Positions 8,912 to 18,508 are shown, counted from the first letter of the stretch. The stretch is 64,000 nt of DNA from Leminorella grimontii ATCC 33999 = DSM 5078 (GCF_000439085.1 NZ_AUUA01000001.1:434001-498000); one strand, 5' to 3'. Program-made: numbers and translations. Notes: generated by a model from the letters alone, not told the origin.

Positions 8912-9786
8912 TCCAGTTCATCCTTTCGGTTAAGTAGCTTGCCTACGCGGTAGTAAACGAACAGCATCAGCCCCATCAGCACCGTTAAGACAATGCTGGT
9001 CGCAGCGCCGAACGGCCAGTCGCGCAGCCGAAGAAACTGGTTTTTAATCACGTTGCCGACCAGCAGGTTCTTGGCGCCGCCCAGCAGGTCAGCGATATAG
9101 AACATGCCCATTGCCGGCAGCAGCACCAGCAGGCAGCCGGCGATGATGCCCGGCGTGGTGAGCGGGATGATAACGCGCGTAAAGGTTTGCACCTTGCCCG
9201 CGCCCAGATCGCGCGCCGCTTCAATGTAGGACTTGTCCAGTTTTTCGATGCTGGAGTAGAGCGGCAGTACCATAAAGGGCAGCAGAATATAGACCAGACC
9301 GATAATGACCGCTTCCTGCGAGTACATGATGCGCAGAGGCTCGTCGATAAGCCCGATGCCCAGCAGGATCTGATTTAACACGCCTTTGGTGCTGATGAAG
9401 ATCTTCAGCCCGTAGGTGCGAATAAGCGAGTTGGTCCAGAAGGGAACAATCAGCAGAAACAGCATGACGGGCTGTATCCGCTTGGGCATATTGGCGATGA
9501 TGTAGGCGAACGGGTAGCCGACGAGCAGACAGAAAAACGTGGCGATAAGCGCCATGTTTAACGAATGCAGCAGCACCTGCGCATACATCGGGTCAAACAG
9601 CCGGGTATAGTTGTCCAGCGTAAAGACCATCGCCAGCAGGTTGGCGTCGTCACGGGTCAGAAAGCTCGTGCCGATAATCATCAGGTTAGGCAGGAAAACG
9701 AACAGCACTAACCATGAGACGATAAGCGTAATAGAGAGCTTCTGAAACAGCTTGCGCTGTGAAGGCTTATTGAGCGCTGTCATCAT
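8908..9786 (-). CDS. potB: Spermidine/putrescine ABC transporter permease PotB
   Basis: Inner-membrane permease of up to 292 residues, very similar to E. coli PotB ([37 protein letters not shown]). An EAA loop, [21 protein letters not shown], marks the PotA contact. Two consecutive ATG codons open the frame, so the start is uncertain by one residue. The gene overlaps the end of potA by about 20 nt and potC by 4 nt, so the operon is tightly coupled. Confidence 0.95.
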   Translation of the reverse strand: MMTALNKPSQRKLFQKLSITLIVSWLVLFVFLPNLMIIGTSFLTRDDANLLAMVFTLDNYTRLFDPMYAQVLLHSLNMALIATFFCLLVGYPFAYIIANMPKRIQPVMLFLLIVPFWTNSLIRTYGLKIFISTKGVLNQILLGIGLIDEPLRIMYSQEAVIIGLVYILLPFMVLPLYSSIEKLDKSYIEAARDLGAGKVQTFTRVIIPLTTPGIIAGCLLVLLPAMGMFYIADLLGGAKNLLVGNVIKNQFLRLRDWPFGAATSIVLTVLMGLMLFVYYRVGKLLNRKDELE

Positions 9787-10885
9787 CTGGCAGTACCACC
9801 TCCCAACGTTCGGTCCAGGTTATGGCGACCTTGTGATTTATCGAGTGGTCGACGTCCGGATCGTCTTCGTTAAAGAACTCGCTAATCATCACCATTTTGC
9901 CGTTTTCCAGCTCAACGATAGAGTCCAGCGTCATTCCCTTATAGTTGTGCTCGCGAATGTGGCCGATAATTCCATCGACGCTTTCGCCTTCTTTTACCGC
10001 TACGACCGACAGGTCTTCAGGGCGCAGCAGCACTTTGACTTTGTCGCCCGGATTGACTTCAAGGTCTGTCAGAATGCCGCATTCACGGCCTTCAACGTTG
10101 GCCAGAACGCGCTTATCGTCGATGCGATGTAGAACGATGGCGTCAAACACGTTGATTTCGCCGATAAAGCGAGCGACAAACATGTTCTTCGGTTCTTCAT
10201 AAATTTCCCGCGGCGTGCCGTCTTGCTCGATGCGGCCGTTGCGCATAACGACGATGCGATCGGACATCGTTAGCGCTTCTTCCTGATCGTGGGTAACGAA
10301 GACGAAGGTAATGCCGAGCGTACGCTGCAGCGCCTGAAGCTCGTTTTGCATCTGCTTGCGCAGCTTGTAATCGAGCGCAGAGAGCGATTCATCCAGCAGC
10401 AGCACTTTGGGCTTGTTGACCACGGCGCGGGCGATAGCGACGCGCTGCTGCTGGCCGCCGGACAGCTGATGGGGTTTACGCTGGGCGAAGGCGTCCAGCT
10501 GTACCATCTTCAATGCTTCCATTACGCGCGGCGTAATTTCAGCCGACGGCGTTTTCTGCATGCGCAGGCCGAAAGCGACGTTGTCAAATATGGTCATGTG
10601 GGGGAACAGCGCGTAGCTTTGGAAAACCGTATTCACGTGCCGTTGTTCGGCGGGCTGATGGGTAATGTCTTGCCCGGTCAGCATGATTTGTCCGTCATCA
10701 ACGGTTTCAAGCCCGGCGATAAGGCGCAGCACCGTCGTTTTCCCACAGCCCGATGGCCCGAGAATAGTCAGGAATTCGCCGTCGTTAATCGTTAGGTTGA
10801 ATTGGTTGATGATATCGCGCCCGTCGAAGCCCTTACGCAGGTTCTTAAGTTCGACGACAGGTGAAAGAGAGGAGTTTTCAGTCAT
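9767..10885 (-). CDS. potA: Spermidine/putrescine ABC transporter ATPase PotA
   Basis: A 372-residue ABC ATPase, first gene of potABCD. It has Walker [11 protein letters not shown]-loop [10 protein letters not shown], signature [14 protein letters not shown] and Walker B LLLDES followed by the D-loop. The C-terminal ~130 residues (from about IGEINVFDA) are the regulatory TOBE/MOP-like extension, through which polyamines are reported to inhibit uptake in E. coli. The 416-nt region upstream is shared with the divergent pepT gene, as in E. coli. Confidence 0.96.
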   Translation of the reverse strand: MTENSSLSPVVELKNLRKGFDGRDIINQFNLTINDGEFLTILGPSGCGKTTVLRLIAGLETVDDGQIMLTGQDITHQPAEQRHVNTVFQSYALFPHMTIFDNVAFGLRMQKTPSAEITPRVMEALKMVQLDAFAQRKPHQLSGGQQQRVAIARAVVNKPKVLLLDESLSALDYKLRKQMQNELQALQRTLGITFVFVTHDQEEALTMSDRIVVMRNGRIEQDGTPREIYEEPKNMFVARFIGEINVFDAIVLHRIDDKRVLANVEGRECGILTDLEVNPGDKVKVLLRPEDLSVVAVKEGESVDGIIGHIREHNYKGMTLDSIVELENGKMVMISEFFNEDDPDVDHSINHKVAITWTERWEVVLPDDDSAQ

Positions 10886-11037
10886 TTTTTTCTGTCACTC
10901 TATCCCATATGGTTAGTAAGCAGATAGAACCCCACCGCTGCAAAAGACTGCATGAAAGAACACAAAACCGTACTCCACAATTATAGACGGTTTAAGCCAA
11001 AAAGGGCTTCCTTGTGTAATTCAAAACTAGCGGCACC

Positions 11038-11054
11038 CTTCGAAATTTTCGAAG
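11038..11054. promoter_or_regulatory. 17-bp inverted repeat between potA and pepT
   Basis: CTTCGAAA and TTTCGAAG flank a single base, a perfect 8+8 palindrome about 150 nt upstream of potA and 250 nt upstream of pepT. It resembles a dimeric repressor operator but I cannot name the protein. The rest of the 10886-11300 gap shows no gene; it must hold both divergent promoters, neither of which I can place with confidence. Confidence 0.4.
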
Positions 11055-11300
11055 CGCGGATAATAGACCGACTGGGTAATAAATGAAAGCTTATTTGGCC
11101 AAAAGAGGCTTTTTTTATAGCCATATGTTTAGACGGGAATTATCGTCGCTTACGGAAAGGTAAAAATGAGAGAAGAAAGCCCGTTTTCTTATTAATGATA
11201 CTCCTAATGAGTGCGAGTAAATTAGGCTCAAGCTGACTTAACGCAATATTTTAGCTCTTAGGATACGCATAATGTTTAAAGCATATTCGGGGAGAAAAAA

Positions 11301-12530
11301 ATGGAACGGTTACTGGATCGATTCTTTCACTATGTTTCGTTCGATACGCAGTCAAGGCCAAACGCTCGCCTAGCGCCCAGCACGGAAGGCCAAACCATGC
11401 TGGCGGAGTCCCTTGCGCGTGAGCTTATAGAGATGGGACTGAGCGACGTAGAGCTCAGTCCTTACGGTTGTTTGACGGCGACGCTGCCGTCTAACGTCGG
11501 CTGGTCCGTTCCTACTATTGGCTTTTTAGCCCACATGGACACCTCTCCGGACGTTTCCGGCAAGGGCGTCAGGCCGCAAATCGTCGATAACTATCGCGGA
11601 GGCGATATTGCGCTGGGCATCGGCGATGAGGTGCTGTCGCCGGTCATGTTCCCGGTGCTGCACCAACTTCACGGTCAGACGCTTATCACCACCGATGGGA
11701 AAACGCTATTGGGCGCTGACGACAAGGCCGGCATCGCGGAAATCTTGACCGCGATCGCGCGCTTGAAGGGAAGCGACCGCCCGCACGGCGACGTTCGAAT
11801 TGCGTTTACGCCGGATGAGGAAGTGGGAAAAAGCATGAAGCATTTTGACATCCAGCAGCTTGGCGCGCAGTGGGGGTATACCGTAGACGGCGGCGGAGTG
11901 GGCGAACTGGAATGTGAAAACTTCAACGCCGCTCAGGCGACCGTAAAAATCGTCGGTAACGGCGTGCACATTGGGCGCGCCAAGGGCGTAATGATTAGCG
12001 CCTTAACGCTGGCGGCGCGCTTTCAGCAGATGCTGCCGGCAGATGAAACGCCGGAGAATACCGAAGGCTATGAAGGCTTTTATCACCTTAACGCCATTCG
12101 CGGCAGCGTAGACTATGCGGAAATGAGCTATAGCATTCGCGACTTTGAGCGAGACGGTTTTGAAAAGCGCAAGCGTACTATGATTGAGGCAGCAAAAGCT
12201 GTGGGAGAAGGGCTTCACCGCGATTGCCATATAGAAGTGACGATTAAGGATTTGTACTACAACATGCGCGAAGAGGTCGCCAAGCATCCTCACGTGGTGG
12301 AGATTGCTCATCAGGCCATGTTGGATAACGGCATTGAACCACAGATCGTGCCGATTCGCGGCGGAACGGACGGCGCGATTCTTTCGCAGCGCGGCCTGCC
12401 GTGCCCGAACATATTTACCGGCGGCTATAATTCCCACAGTAAGCACGAATTCATTACCGTTGAAGGGATGGAGAAGGCGACTTCCGTCATTATGCGCATT
12501 GCGGAAATCACGGCGGAGCGCGCCCGTTAA
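11301..12530 (+). CDS. pepT: Peptidase T (tripeptide aminopeptidase)
   Basis: A 409-residue cytosolic M20B zinc aminopeptidase that removes the N-terminal residue of tripeptides. Metal-site motifs are clear: [11 protein letters not shown] (His and catalytic Asp), LLGADDKAG (bridging Asp), TPDEEVG (catalytic Glu), GGTDGAILS and, near the C-terminus, [11 protein letters not shown]. Length matches E. coli PepT. GGGGAGAAAAAA precedes the ATG. Divergent orientation from potABCD is conserved. In Salmonella pepT is FNR-activated, but I could not find a convincing FNR box in the upstream region here. Confidence 0.96.
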   Translation: MERLLDRFFHYVSFDTQSRPNARLAPSTEGQTMLAESLARELIEMGLSDVELSPYGCLTATLPSNVGWSVPTIGFLAHMDTSPDVSGKGVRPQIVDNYRGGDIALGIGDEVLSPVMFPVLHQLHGQTLITTDGKTLLGADDKAGIAEILTAIARLKGSDRPHGDVRIAFTPDEEVGKSMKHFDIQQLGAQWGYTVDGGGVGELECENFNAAQATVKIVGNGVHIGRAKGVMISALTLAARFQQMLPADETPENTEGYEGFYHLNAIRGSVDYAEMSYSIRDFERDGFEKRKRTMIEAAKAVGEGLHRDCHIEVTIKDLYYNMREEVAKHPHVVEIAHQAMLDNGIEPQIVPIRGGTDGAILSQRGLPCPNIFTGGYNSHSKHEFITVEGMEKATSVIMRIAEITAERAR

Positions 12531-12548
12531 TATAGCAAGAGAGATAAG

Positions 12549-12590
12549 AAAAGGCCCATCGTTACACCGTAACGATGGGCCTTTCTTTTT
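12549..12590. terminator. Bidirectional terminator pepT/roxA
   Basis: A near-perfect 16-bp stem (AAGGCCCATCGTTAC / GTAACGATGGGCCTT) with a short loop and a T-rich tail on the plus strand and A-rich run on the other side, between two converging genes. Confidence 0.85.
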
Positions 12591-12605
12591 GAGCGGCTAA
12601 GTCGA

Positions 12606-13730
12606 CTAATAGTCGTTGAAGTACCAGTATCCGCAGTTGACCAGGCGCGCAAGTTCGGCGACGAAGGCCGGATCTTCCAGCGCATCGCCCAGCTCTTTCT
12701 GGCCGATAAGCGGATAACGACACAGAGCGTCGGCCGCTTCAATGCGGTCAGTATCGATAAGCTCGCCGTTGGCGTAGCATCGATCGCCGATGCGTAAAAC
12801 CCGCAGCCCGCTCAGGCGAATCAGCTGCTCGCCCTGAACCAGCGAGTCGTAGATCTCATCGGAGCGATAGGGAGGCTCTGCGGGGGCGATGTCCAGCTCG
12901 TGGCGTGATGTCGTCACGAATTGGCCGAACCAGGCGTTAAAGGCCTCAGGCTGGTTAATTAACCCGATCATCATATCGCGAATGCGCGCCAGCTCGTGTT
13001 CCTGAACTTCTGAAGGATTGGTGCGAAGCGTCAGGTCCGGATCGCTATAGTGTTCGCCACCGAGGTCGTGTTCCAGCACGTAGTCGGCAAAGTTGCTGAT
13101 AAGGTCGCGCCCGTTGGGGCCGCGATAGCCGACGGAGTAGTTCATCGCCGTTTCGTGGGTAAAGCCGTCGTGCGGGAATCCGGGCGGAATGTAGAGAATG
13201 TCGCCGGGCTCGAGGTCTTCATCGATGATGGGGTCAAACGGCTCAACGTGCAGCAGCGCAGGGTGCGGGCAGTACTGCTTCAGCGGCAGCCTGTCGCCGA
13301 CTCGCCAGCGGCGGCTTCCCATGCCCTGGATAATGAAAACGTCGTACTGGTCGATATGCGGACCAACGCCGCCGCCTGGCACGGAGAAAGACACCATCAG
13401 ATCGTCAAAGCGCCAGTCGGGGAGGTTGCGGAAGGGGCGCACCAGCGCCGCAGAGGGCATATGCCAATGGTTAACGGCCTGAACCAGCAGCGACCAATCC
13501 TTTTCTCCCAAATGGTCGTAGCTTTCAAACGGTCCGTTGCTGGCCTGCCAGTGCCCGTTAGGGCGGCTAACCAGGCGACTGTCCACTTCATTTTCCATCG
13601 CGAGCCCCGCCAGTTCATCGGGGGAGATGGGATCGATAAAGTTCTTTATCACGTTTTTAAGAACGACCGGGCGTTTTTGCCAGTAGCGTTCAAGAAAGTC
13701 GTTCCAGTCTAAATCCAGTTGATAATCCAT
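12606..13730 (-). CDS. roxA: 50S ribosomal protein L16 arginine hydroxylase RoxA (YcfD)
   Basis: A 374-residue JmjC-type 2-oxoglutarate/Fe(II) oxygenase; the E. coli homologue hydroxylates Arg81 of L16. The iron triad is visible: His125 and Asp127 in GPHIDQYD, and His187 in GFPHDGF, at the same numbers as in E. coli YcfD. The N-terminal WNDFLERYWQKRP and the C-terminal dimerisation/winged-helix region are conserved and the length is normal. It converges on pepT, the conserved E. coli arrangement. Confidence 0.95.
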   Translation of the reverse strand: MDYQLDLDWNDFLERYWQKRPVVLKNVIKNFIDPISPDELAGLAMENEVDSRLVSRPNGHWQASNGPFESYDHLGEKDWSLLVQAVNHWHMPSAALVRPFRNLPDWRFDDLMVSFSVPGGGVGPHIDQYDVFIIQGMGSRRWRVGDRLPLKQYCPHPALLHVEPFDPIIDEDLEPGDILYIPPGFPHDGFTHETAMNYSVGYRGPNGRDLISNFADYVLEHDLGGEHYSDPDLTLRTNPSEVQEHELARIRDMMIGLINQPEAFNAWFGQFVTTSRHELDIAPAEPPYRSDEIYDSLVQGEQLIRLSGLRVLRIGDRCYANGELIDTDRIEAADALCRYPLIGQKELGDALEDPAFVAELARLVNCGYWYFNDY

Positions 13731-14015
13731 GGTATAAGTCGCCTTGTAGTGGGAACTGGCGTGATTATATATGAGGTAAATGGAAAATACCGGTATGGAA
13801 TCTCACTTTTTATCTTCGTCTTTCGCAGGCAAACGATAGCGTAGGTCTAAAAAGACCATAGGAATTAACTGTTAGTGCAAAGCGACGTTAGGCGCTATGA
13901 TTATTCGCTATGGCTGAGGGCTACCGTGTTTAACCGCTTTGCCGCCATTCTCCAGAACCGTTTGAGCGCTCAGCCCCGATAAACTATCCGTACGTTGCGG
14001 ATTAACCGAGTTTTA

Positions 14016-14897
14016 ATGTCTTCTGAACTAACTGAATTAAAAGGATGCGGGGAGTCGGCGTTCTTGCTTTACGATCTCCACAGCCATACGCAGATGTCTG
14101 ACGGTAAATTAACGCCGCAAGAGCTGGTTCTGCGGGCCTGCGAGATGCGCGTAGGGGCGCTTGCCATCACCGATCACGATACGACGGATGCGCTTGAGGC
14201 CGCCGCTCGGGCGATTGCAGAGTTGAACCTGCCGCTTCGTCTGATTAACGGTGTAGAAATATCCACCGCGTGGGAAAGCTTTGACATTCACATCGTCGGG
14301 TTGAATATTTCACCAAAAGCCGAGGAAATGGTCCGGCTTTTAGCCGCTCAGTCGCAAAAGCGCGCCGAGCGGGCGCAGGAGATTGGTCGGCGGTTGGAAA
14401 AGGGCCGAATTCCCGATGCCTTAGCGGGCGCTCGTCGTCATGCGGGCGAAGCAGGCATTACCCGGGCTCATTTCGCGCGTTATATAATGGAAACCGGATT
14501 TGCTTCGGATATGGTTCAGGTTTTCAAAAACTATATGGTTAAAGGGAAGCCCGGCTACGTGCCGCCGCCGTGGTGCTCAATGGAAGAGGCTATTCTGGCT
14601 GTCCACGCGTCGGGCGGGCAGGCGGTGCTGGCGCATCCGGGGCGATACGGCCTTTCCGCCAAGTGGTTAAAGCGCCTTATCGTTGACTTTAAAAGCGCGG
14701 GAGGGGATGCGCTGGAGGTGGCGCAGTGCCAGCAGCCGCAAAACGAACGCGCGCAGTTGGCCGCCTATGCGCGGGAATACGGCCTGTTGGCTTCCCAAGG
14801 TTCGGACTTCCACTATCCCTGCGCCTGGGTGGAGCTAGGGAGAAAGCTTTGGCTGCCTGCGGGCGTTACGCCCATTTGGCAGGACTGGCCGCGTTAA
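14016..14897 (+). CDS. rnm: RNase AM (Rnm/YciV), PHP-domain 5'-3' exonuclease
   Basis: A 293-residue PHP-domain phosphoesterase; the E. coli protein trims 5' ends of rRNAs and degrades short RNAs. Metal-ligand motifs are YDLHSHTQMSDG, ITDHDTTDA, GVEIST, HIVGLN, LAHPGRY and SQGSDFH, all in E. coli order. The ATG at 14016 gives about 9 extra N-terminal residues compared with E. coli; an in-frame TTG at 13995 lies further upstream and no strong ribosome binding site decides between them. In E. coli the divergent neighbour is the trp operon; here it is roxA. The 285-nt upstream gap shows no convincing gene. Confidence 0.92.
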   Translation: MSSELTELKGCGESAFLLYDLHSHTQMSDGKLTPQELVLRACEMRVGALAITDHDTTDALEAAARAIAELNLPLRLINGVEISTAWESFDIHIVGLNISPKAEEMVRLLAAQSQKRAERAQEIGRRLEKGRIPDALAGARRHAGEAGITRAHFARYIMETGFASDMVQVFKNYMVKGKPGYVPPPWCSMEEAILAVHASGGQAVLAHPGRYGLSAKWLKRLIVDFKSAGGDALEVAQCQQPQNERAQLAAYAREYGLLASQGSDFHYPCAWVELGRKLWLPAGVTPIWQDWPR

Positions 14898-14960
14898 TTT
14901 ATCGTCGTTCGCTGCTCAATCTGGCGCATAGCCGAAGAGCGGCGGGCTTAAGGAGTTTTT

Positions 14961-15581
14961 ATGTCACAGTTTTTTTATATACACCAAGATAACCCGCAGG
15001 CTCGGCTGATAGGCCAGGCGGTAGACATTTTACGCAAGGGTTGTGTGATTGTTTATCCGACCGATTCGGGCTATGCGCTAGGCTGCATGCTGGAAGACAA
15101 GCATTCCATGGAGCGCATTTGCCGCATCCGACAGCTGGACAGCAACCACAACTTTACCCTGATGTGTCGCGATCTGTCTGAGCTGTCTACCTATGCGCAC
15201 GTAGACAACGCGGCGTTTCGCCTGATAAAGAACAACACGCCGGGCAACTACACGTTTATCCTCAAAGCGACGAAAGAAGTACCCAGACGCCTGATGAATG
15301 AAAAGCGCAAGACCATTGGCCTAAGGGTTCCGTCGAACCCCATCGCGCTGGCGCTGTTGGCCGAACTGAACGAGCCGATGATGTCAACGACGCTGATGCT
15401 GCCCGGCAACGCATTTGCCGAATCAGATCCGGAAGAAATCCGCGATACGCTGTCAAAGCACGTCGACCTGATTATTAACGGCGGCTACCTGGGACAACAG
15501 CCGACGACGGTTATCGACCTGACGGAGGAGTCTCCGGTGGTGGTGCGTGAAGGCGCAGGCGATCCGACGCCGTTTCTTTAA
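14961..15581 (+). CDS. yciO: YciO, TsaC/Sua5-like protein
   Basis: A 206-residue protein of the YrdC/Sua5 fold, the fold that makes threonylcarbamoyl-AMP for t6A tRNA modification. The motif KGCVIVYPTDSGYALGC and the basic pocket segment RIRQLDSNHNFTLMC are present. YciO is a paralogue whose role in t6A synthesis is weaker than TsaC's and not fully settled. AAGGAG lies upstream. It is 63 nt after rnm, the same order as in E. coli, so the two are probably co-transcribed. Confidence 0.93.
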   Translation: MSQFFYIHQDNPQARLIGQAVDILRKGCVIVYPTDSGYALGCMLEDKHSMERICRIRQLDSNHNFTLMCRDLSELSTYAHVDNAAFRLIKNNTPGNYTFILKATKEVPRRLMNEKRKTIGLRVPSNPIALALLAELNEPMMSTTLMLPGNAFAESDPEEIRDTLSKHVDLIINGGYLGQQPTTVIDLTEESPVVVREGAGDPTPFL

Positions 15582-15598
15582 CGTTGGAAGAAAAGGGC

Positions 15599-15964
15599 AT
15601 GAGTCAGGTGCAGCTTCCGGAGCATAAGGCGGATGTCGACAAACTGCCCGCGCTTGCGAAATTGCCCTTGACTGCCGAACAGCTGCCGCCGCTGCAGGAT
15701 ATGAATTGGCCGGTCGCGGAGGGCGTTTCTCACCTGCTTTCGGCTTATCCGGCCGCGCTCGTTCCCCATATAATCAATGTTCTTCATTCCGACGATGCGA
15801 TGTGGATATATAACGTGCTTAACCGCATAGTTTTGCACTCTCCGCCGGAGGTCCAGCGGCGCTACCGGACGTCGCTGATTCGTTTGGCGACGACGCCGAC
15901 CAACGATGAAAGAGGCGAAGAGGTCGATATGCTCGCCGCGCGTATTTTGGGCGAATTAAAGTAA
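15599..15964 (+). CDS. DUF5071-like small protein
   Basis: A 121-residue soluble protein. The segment ending LHSDDAMWIYNVLNRIVLHSPPE with its Trp-Ile-Tyr core looks like the DUF5071 family, which has no firm function. GGAAGAAAAGGG is well placed for the ATG at 15599; a TTG 15 nt upstream is less likely. It begins 17 nt after yciO, occupying the position where E. coli carries yciQ, and is probably in the same transcript. Family assignment is from memory and moderate. Confidence 0.6.
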   Translation: MSQVQLPEHKADVDKLPALAKLPLTAEQLPPLQDMNWPVAEGVSHLLSAYPAALVPHIINVLHSDDAMWIYNVLNRIVLHSPPEVQRRYRTSLIRLATTPTNDERGEEVDMLAARILGELK

Positions 15965-16162
15965 AGCGTGTTTTTACGTGAAGATGAATGCGGTCAAATG
16001 AATCAATTCATCTAAAAATCGTGTAGTATATTCGCCAAGTGACGGATATTTTTCTATTTTTCATGTAATCCTTTGATAAAGAAGCTATTTCTTCCCGTTA
16101 TCAAATTAGACGTTTTTTAAAAGCACACAGACGCCTGTGAAGGCGACAACAGAGGTTGCTCG

Positions 16163-17032
16163 ATGAGCGAAAAGCTACAAAAGGTATTGGCCAACTCTGG
16201 CCACGGTTCCCGCAGAGAACTTGAGGCGATGATTCAGGCCGGGCGCATCAGCGTTGACGGCAAAATCGCCACGCTGGGCGATCGCGTTACCGTGACGCCG
16301 GGGATGAAGGTGCGTATTGACGGCCACGTCGTTTCTATTCGCGAAACGGAAGAGACTATTTGCCGCGTGCTGGCCTACTACAAACCTGAAGGCGAACTTT
16401 GTACCCGTAAAGATCCGGAAGGCCGGCCAACGGTATTCGAACGCCTGCCTAAAATGCGCGGCGCCCGCTGGATTGCCGTAGGACGACTGGACGTCAACAC
16501 CTCAGGCCTGCTTCTGTTTACCACCGATGGTGAACTGGCAAACCGCCTGATGCATCCCAGCCGCGAGGTTGAGCGCGAATACGCGGTTCGCGTATTCGGT
16601 CAGGTTGATGACGAGAAGATAAAAAGCCTGAAAGAGGGCGTTCAGCTTGAAGACGGCGTTGCCGCGTTTCGCAGCATTAGCTATCAGGGCGGTGAGGGCA
16701 TGAACCAATGGTATAACGTGACGCTGACCGAAGGGCGTAACCGCGAAGTTCGCCGCCTGTGGGAAGCGGTTGACGTACAGGTCAGCCGCCTTATCCGCAT
16801 ACGCTATGGCGATCTTGACCTGCCGAAAGGCCTGCCGCGCGGGGGATGGATTGAACTGGAGCTGGAATCGGTCAACTATCTGCGCGAAATGGTTGGACTG
16901 AAGCCGGAAACGGAAACCAAGCTTGCTCCAGAACGCGATCGTCGTCGCACAAAGGCTAATCAGATCCGCAGAGCGGTGAAGAAGCACAGCCAGCGTCCCG
17001 CCTCTCGGCGCGGAAGCACTTCTCGGCGATAA
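16163..17032 (+). CDS. rluB: 23S rRNA pseudouridine(2605) synthase RluB
   Basis: A 289-residue pseudouridine synthase acting on U2605 of 23S rRNA. Residues 3-60 are the S4 RNA-binding domain ([21 protein letters not shown]), then the RsuA/RluB catalytic core with the nucleophilic Asp in [14 protein letters not shown] and the downstream motif [11 protein letters not shown]. The C-terminal ~35 residues are Arg/Lys-rich and probably flexible. The ATG is closely preceded by GAGG. It marks the left edge of conserved sequence: the next E. coli gene, cobA/btuR, is missing and the metabolic insertion starts here. Confidence 0.95.
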   Translation: MSEKLQKVLANSGHGSRRELEAMIQAGRISVDGKIATLGDRVTVTPGMKVRIDGHVVSIRETEETICRVLAYYKPEGELCTRKDPEGRPTVFERLPKMRGARWIAVGRLDVNTSGLLLFTTDGELANRLMHPSREVEREYAVRVFGQVDDEKIKSLKEGVQLEDGVAAFRSISYQGGEGMNQWYNVTLTEGRNREVRRLWEAVDVQVSRLIRIRYGDLDLPKGLPRGGWIELELESVNYLREMVGLKPETETKLAPERDRRRTKANQIRRAVKKHSQRPASRRGSTSRR

Positions 17033-17038
17033 GCGAGA

Positions 17039-17069
17039 TAAAAAAGGCGTCTGGAAGGCGCCTTTTTTA
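17039..17069 (+). terminator. rluB terminator
   Basis: AAAAAAGGCG and CGCCTTTTTT form a stem ending in a T-run directly after rluB. Confidence 0.8.
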
Positions 17070-17176
17070 TGTCTAAAAAACGATATTTTATCTTTTATTT
17101 CATTTTGTTACTTATCCCTGTTTAGGCTAAGCCCTCGGCTCAACGCTGCCACTTTTCTTATTCCTCTCGTTAACCC

Positions 17177-17239
17177 ATTTCCGCTTCACTTTGTGATCTA
17201 TGCCCACATTTCCAGTTTATTTCCACTTTAAAGCGGAAA
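17177..17239. promoter_or_regulatory. Palindrome and half-site upstream of the PRD operon
   Basis: Positions 17220-17239 (TTTCCACTTTAAAGCGGAAA) form a 20-bp palindrome with one mismatched pair. A matching half-site, TTTCCGCTT, occurs at 17178-17186, and the hexamer ATTTCC recurs at 17177, 17208 and 17219. These are the strongest repeated words in the 427-nt gap before the operon and are candidate operators for the multi-PRD regulator encoded at its end. Binding is inferred. The rest of the gap (17070-17458) contains no gene I can support. Confidence 0.5.
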
Positions 17240-17458
17240 AACTCGGTCTCCTAACGTGGCATTAACGCGTGTACTGTGACGCCATTGGAAAAGGCAGATG
17301 GGCATCTCACATTATATGCGGCCTATACGGAATTTAATGGTCATTGCATCGATGAAGGGCCTTATAAATAGCTGTCTGTAGATAAATCCTCGGATGTGTC
17401 GATGCTGGACCCATCCTTTTCGTGACTATATTTACCTTTGAATCTAGAGATGTATTGC

Positions 17459-17791
17459 ATGAGTAATATTCGTTTCAACATGGTTGAAGACAACCTTAAG
17501 CCGGAAGAGGTTACGCAAACGCTTTTAGCGATTATCGACGGCTGGCTGAAAGAAGAAGGCGCCTATACCACCGACGTACAGGGCCAGATGCTGGCTTCTC
17601 ACGTCAAGGCAATGGTGACGCGGGCTAAAACGGGTGAGCCTTTGCCGGAAGTGGATCGGTCGCTGTTTGAAGAAATTTCCGACGAGTCAATGCGGTTGGC
17701 TGAACGGGCGGTAGACATGCTGCCGGGGCTGCCGATTGAAGAGGCTTACTTACTGTCCGTCCACTTTGAAATTGCGCGTTCAAACGCATAA
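17459..17791 (+). CDS. Stand-alone PRD-domain protein (EF_0829-like)
   Basis: A 110-residue protein that is essentially one PTS-regulation domain with no DNA-binding or RNA-binding part. The two histidines typical of PRDs are visible: His48 (LASHVKAMVTR) and His102 (EEAYLLSVHFEIA). PRDs are phosphorylated by HPr or EIIB to report PTS flux, so this protein may sense phosphorylation state and act on a partner. It corresponds to the family recorded for E. faecalis EF_0829 and A. hydrophila AHA_3910 (TIGR03582, from memory). ATG codons at 17438, 17450 and 17459 are in frame; 17459 gives the family-like N-terminus. It is first gene of the operon, 23 nt before the SFCGS gene. Confidence 0.78.
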   Translation: MSNIRFNMVEDNLKPEEVTQTLLAIIDGWLKEEGAYTTDVQGQMLASHVKAMVTRAKTGEPLPEVDRSLFEEISDESMRLAERAVDMLPGLPIEEAYLLSVHFEIARSNA

Positions 17792-17814
17792 CCACCCCTA
17801 CTGGAGAGAAAAAC

Positions 17815-18180
17815 ATGAAACAAGTTGTTGTCGTTATTGGCGATCGTTTAGGTAAAGGCCAAAAGGTCGCTGCTGGAGTAGAAGCCGCAGGCGGTAGGGC
17901 AGTCGTTGTTCCCGGCGTGGCGGCGGACATGAAGCTTGGCGACGTCATGAAGGCGGAGAATGGAGATATCGGCATCTCTTTCTGCGGCAGCGGCGGCGCG
18001 GGCGCGATTACGGCCCAAAACAAGTATGGCTATAAGGTGCGACACGGCATGCGCTCTATTGAAGAGGGCGAGACCGCTATCGCAGACGGCTGTACGGTGC
18101 TCGGCTTTGGCTTTATGGATAAAGAAGAGCTGGGCGAGCGCCTGGTGAAGGCCTATATCAAAAAATACGGCGAAGCGTAA
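17815..18180 (+). CDS. Glycine-rich SFCGS family protein (EF_0830-like)
   Basis: A 121-residue soluble alpha/beta protein of unknown function. It begins with a hydrophobic strand KQVVVVIGDRLGKGQK and carries the signature SFCGSGGAGAITAQ with Cys57, then KVRHGMRSIEEGE. The family is recorded as EF_0830/AHA_3911 (TIGR03577, Gly_rich_SFCGS; from memory). A Cys in a small-residue loop after a strand is also how PTS EIIB proteins of the Lac/Gat/Asc type present their phosphorylated Cys; that similarity is my inference, not an established homology. GGAGAG precedes the ATG. The stop codon overlaps the start of the next gene (TAATG), so the two are translationally coupled. Confidence 0.82.
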   Translation: MKQVVVVIGDRLGKGQKVAAGVEAAGGRAVVVPGVAADMKLGDVMKAENGDIGISFCGSGGAGAITAQNKYGYKVRHGMRSIEEGETAIADGCTVLGFGFMDKEELGERLVKAYIKKYGEA

Positions 18181-18476
18181 TGAAAGAACGTCTTGAAACA
18201 TCGGTTCGCGTCAGCGGTCGCGGAGACACAAAACAAAAAGCGATTGCCGACGCGTTAAGCGCCGTACAGCGTACGGTTTTAAAAGAGAGCAGCAATATCA
18301 TCCTTCGTATTGAGCCCGTAAACGTAGAGGTTGTACAGGCAACGGTGAAGACGTCGCACGAGAAGTTTCTGTTTTTCTTTTTACCGCGCAAACGTGAACT
18401 TTACTCCGTTGTTTTAGACGTGGCTTTAGACGTAACCCTACTCAATGTACAAGAGATTCATTTCGAGTCGGCGTAG
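18180..18476 (+). CDS. DUF4312 family small protein (EF_0831-like)
   Basis: A 98-residue soluble protein recognised as the EF_0831 family (DUF4312). It has a ferredoxin-like look: a beta segment with VRVSGRGDTKQKAIADAL, helix, then strands IILRIEPVNVEVVQATV and a hydrophobic KFLFFFLPRKRELYSVVLDVALDVTLLNV. No catalytic motif is evident. Its start overlaps the SFCGS gene stop by one base, implying stoichiometric production, and the membrane gene follows 32 nt later. A role as a cytosolic subunit of the membrane pair is an inference from this invariant arrangement. Confidence 0.8.
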   Translation: MKERLETSVRVSGRGDTKQKAIADALSAVQRTVLKESSNIILRIEPVNVEVVQATVKTSHEKFLFFFLPRKRELYSVVLDVALDVTLLNVQEIHFESA

Positions 18477-18508
18477 CTGCCTGTCGGAATGCTTTTGAGG
18501 AAAAACCA

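Noticed and set aside
11055..11300. FNR box expected upstream of pepT by analogy with Salmonella
   Set aside because: No word better than a poor partial match to TTGAT-N4-ATCAA was found.
13926..13982. GTG-initiated 18-codon frame upstream of rnm that could be a leader peptide
   Set aside because: No regulatory codon bias and no attenuator structure follows; the trp leader of E. coli is not recognisable here.
17192..17208. CRP-like site TGTGA...CCACA in the PRD operon upstream region
   Set aside because: The half-sites are 7 rather than 6 nt apart and the right half has a mismatch; not convincing.
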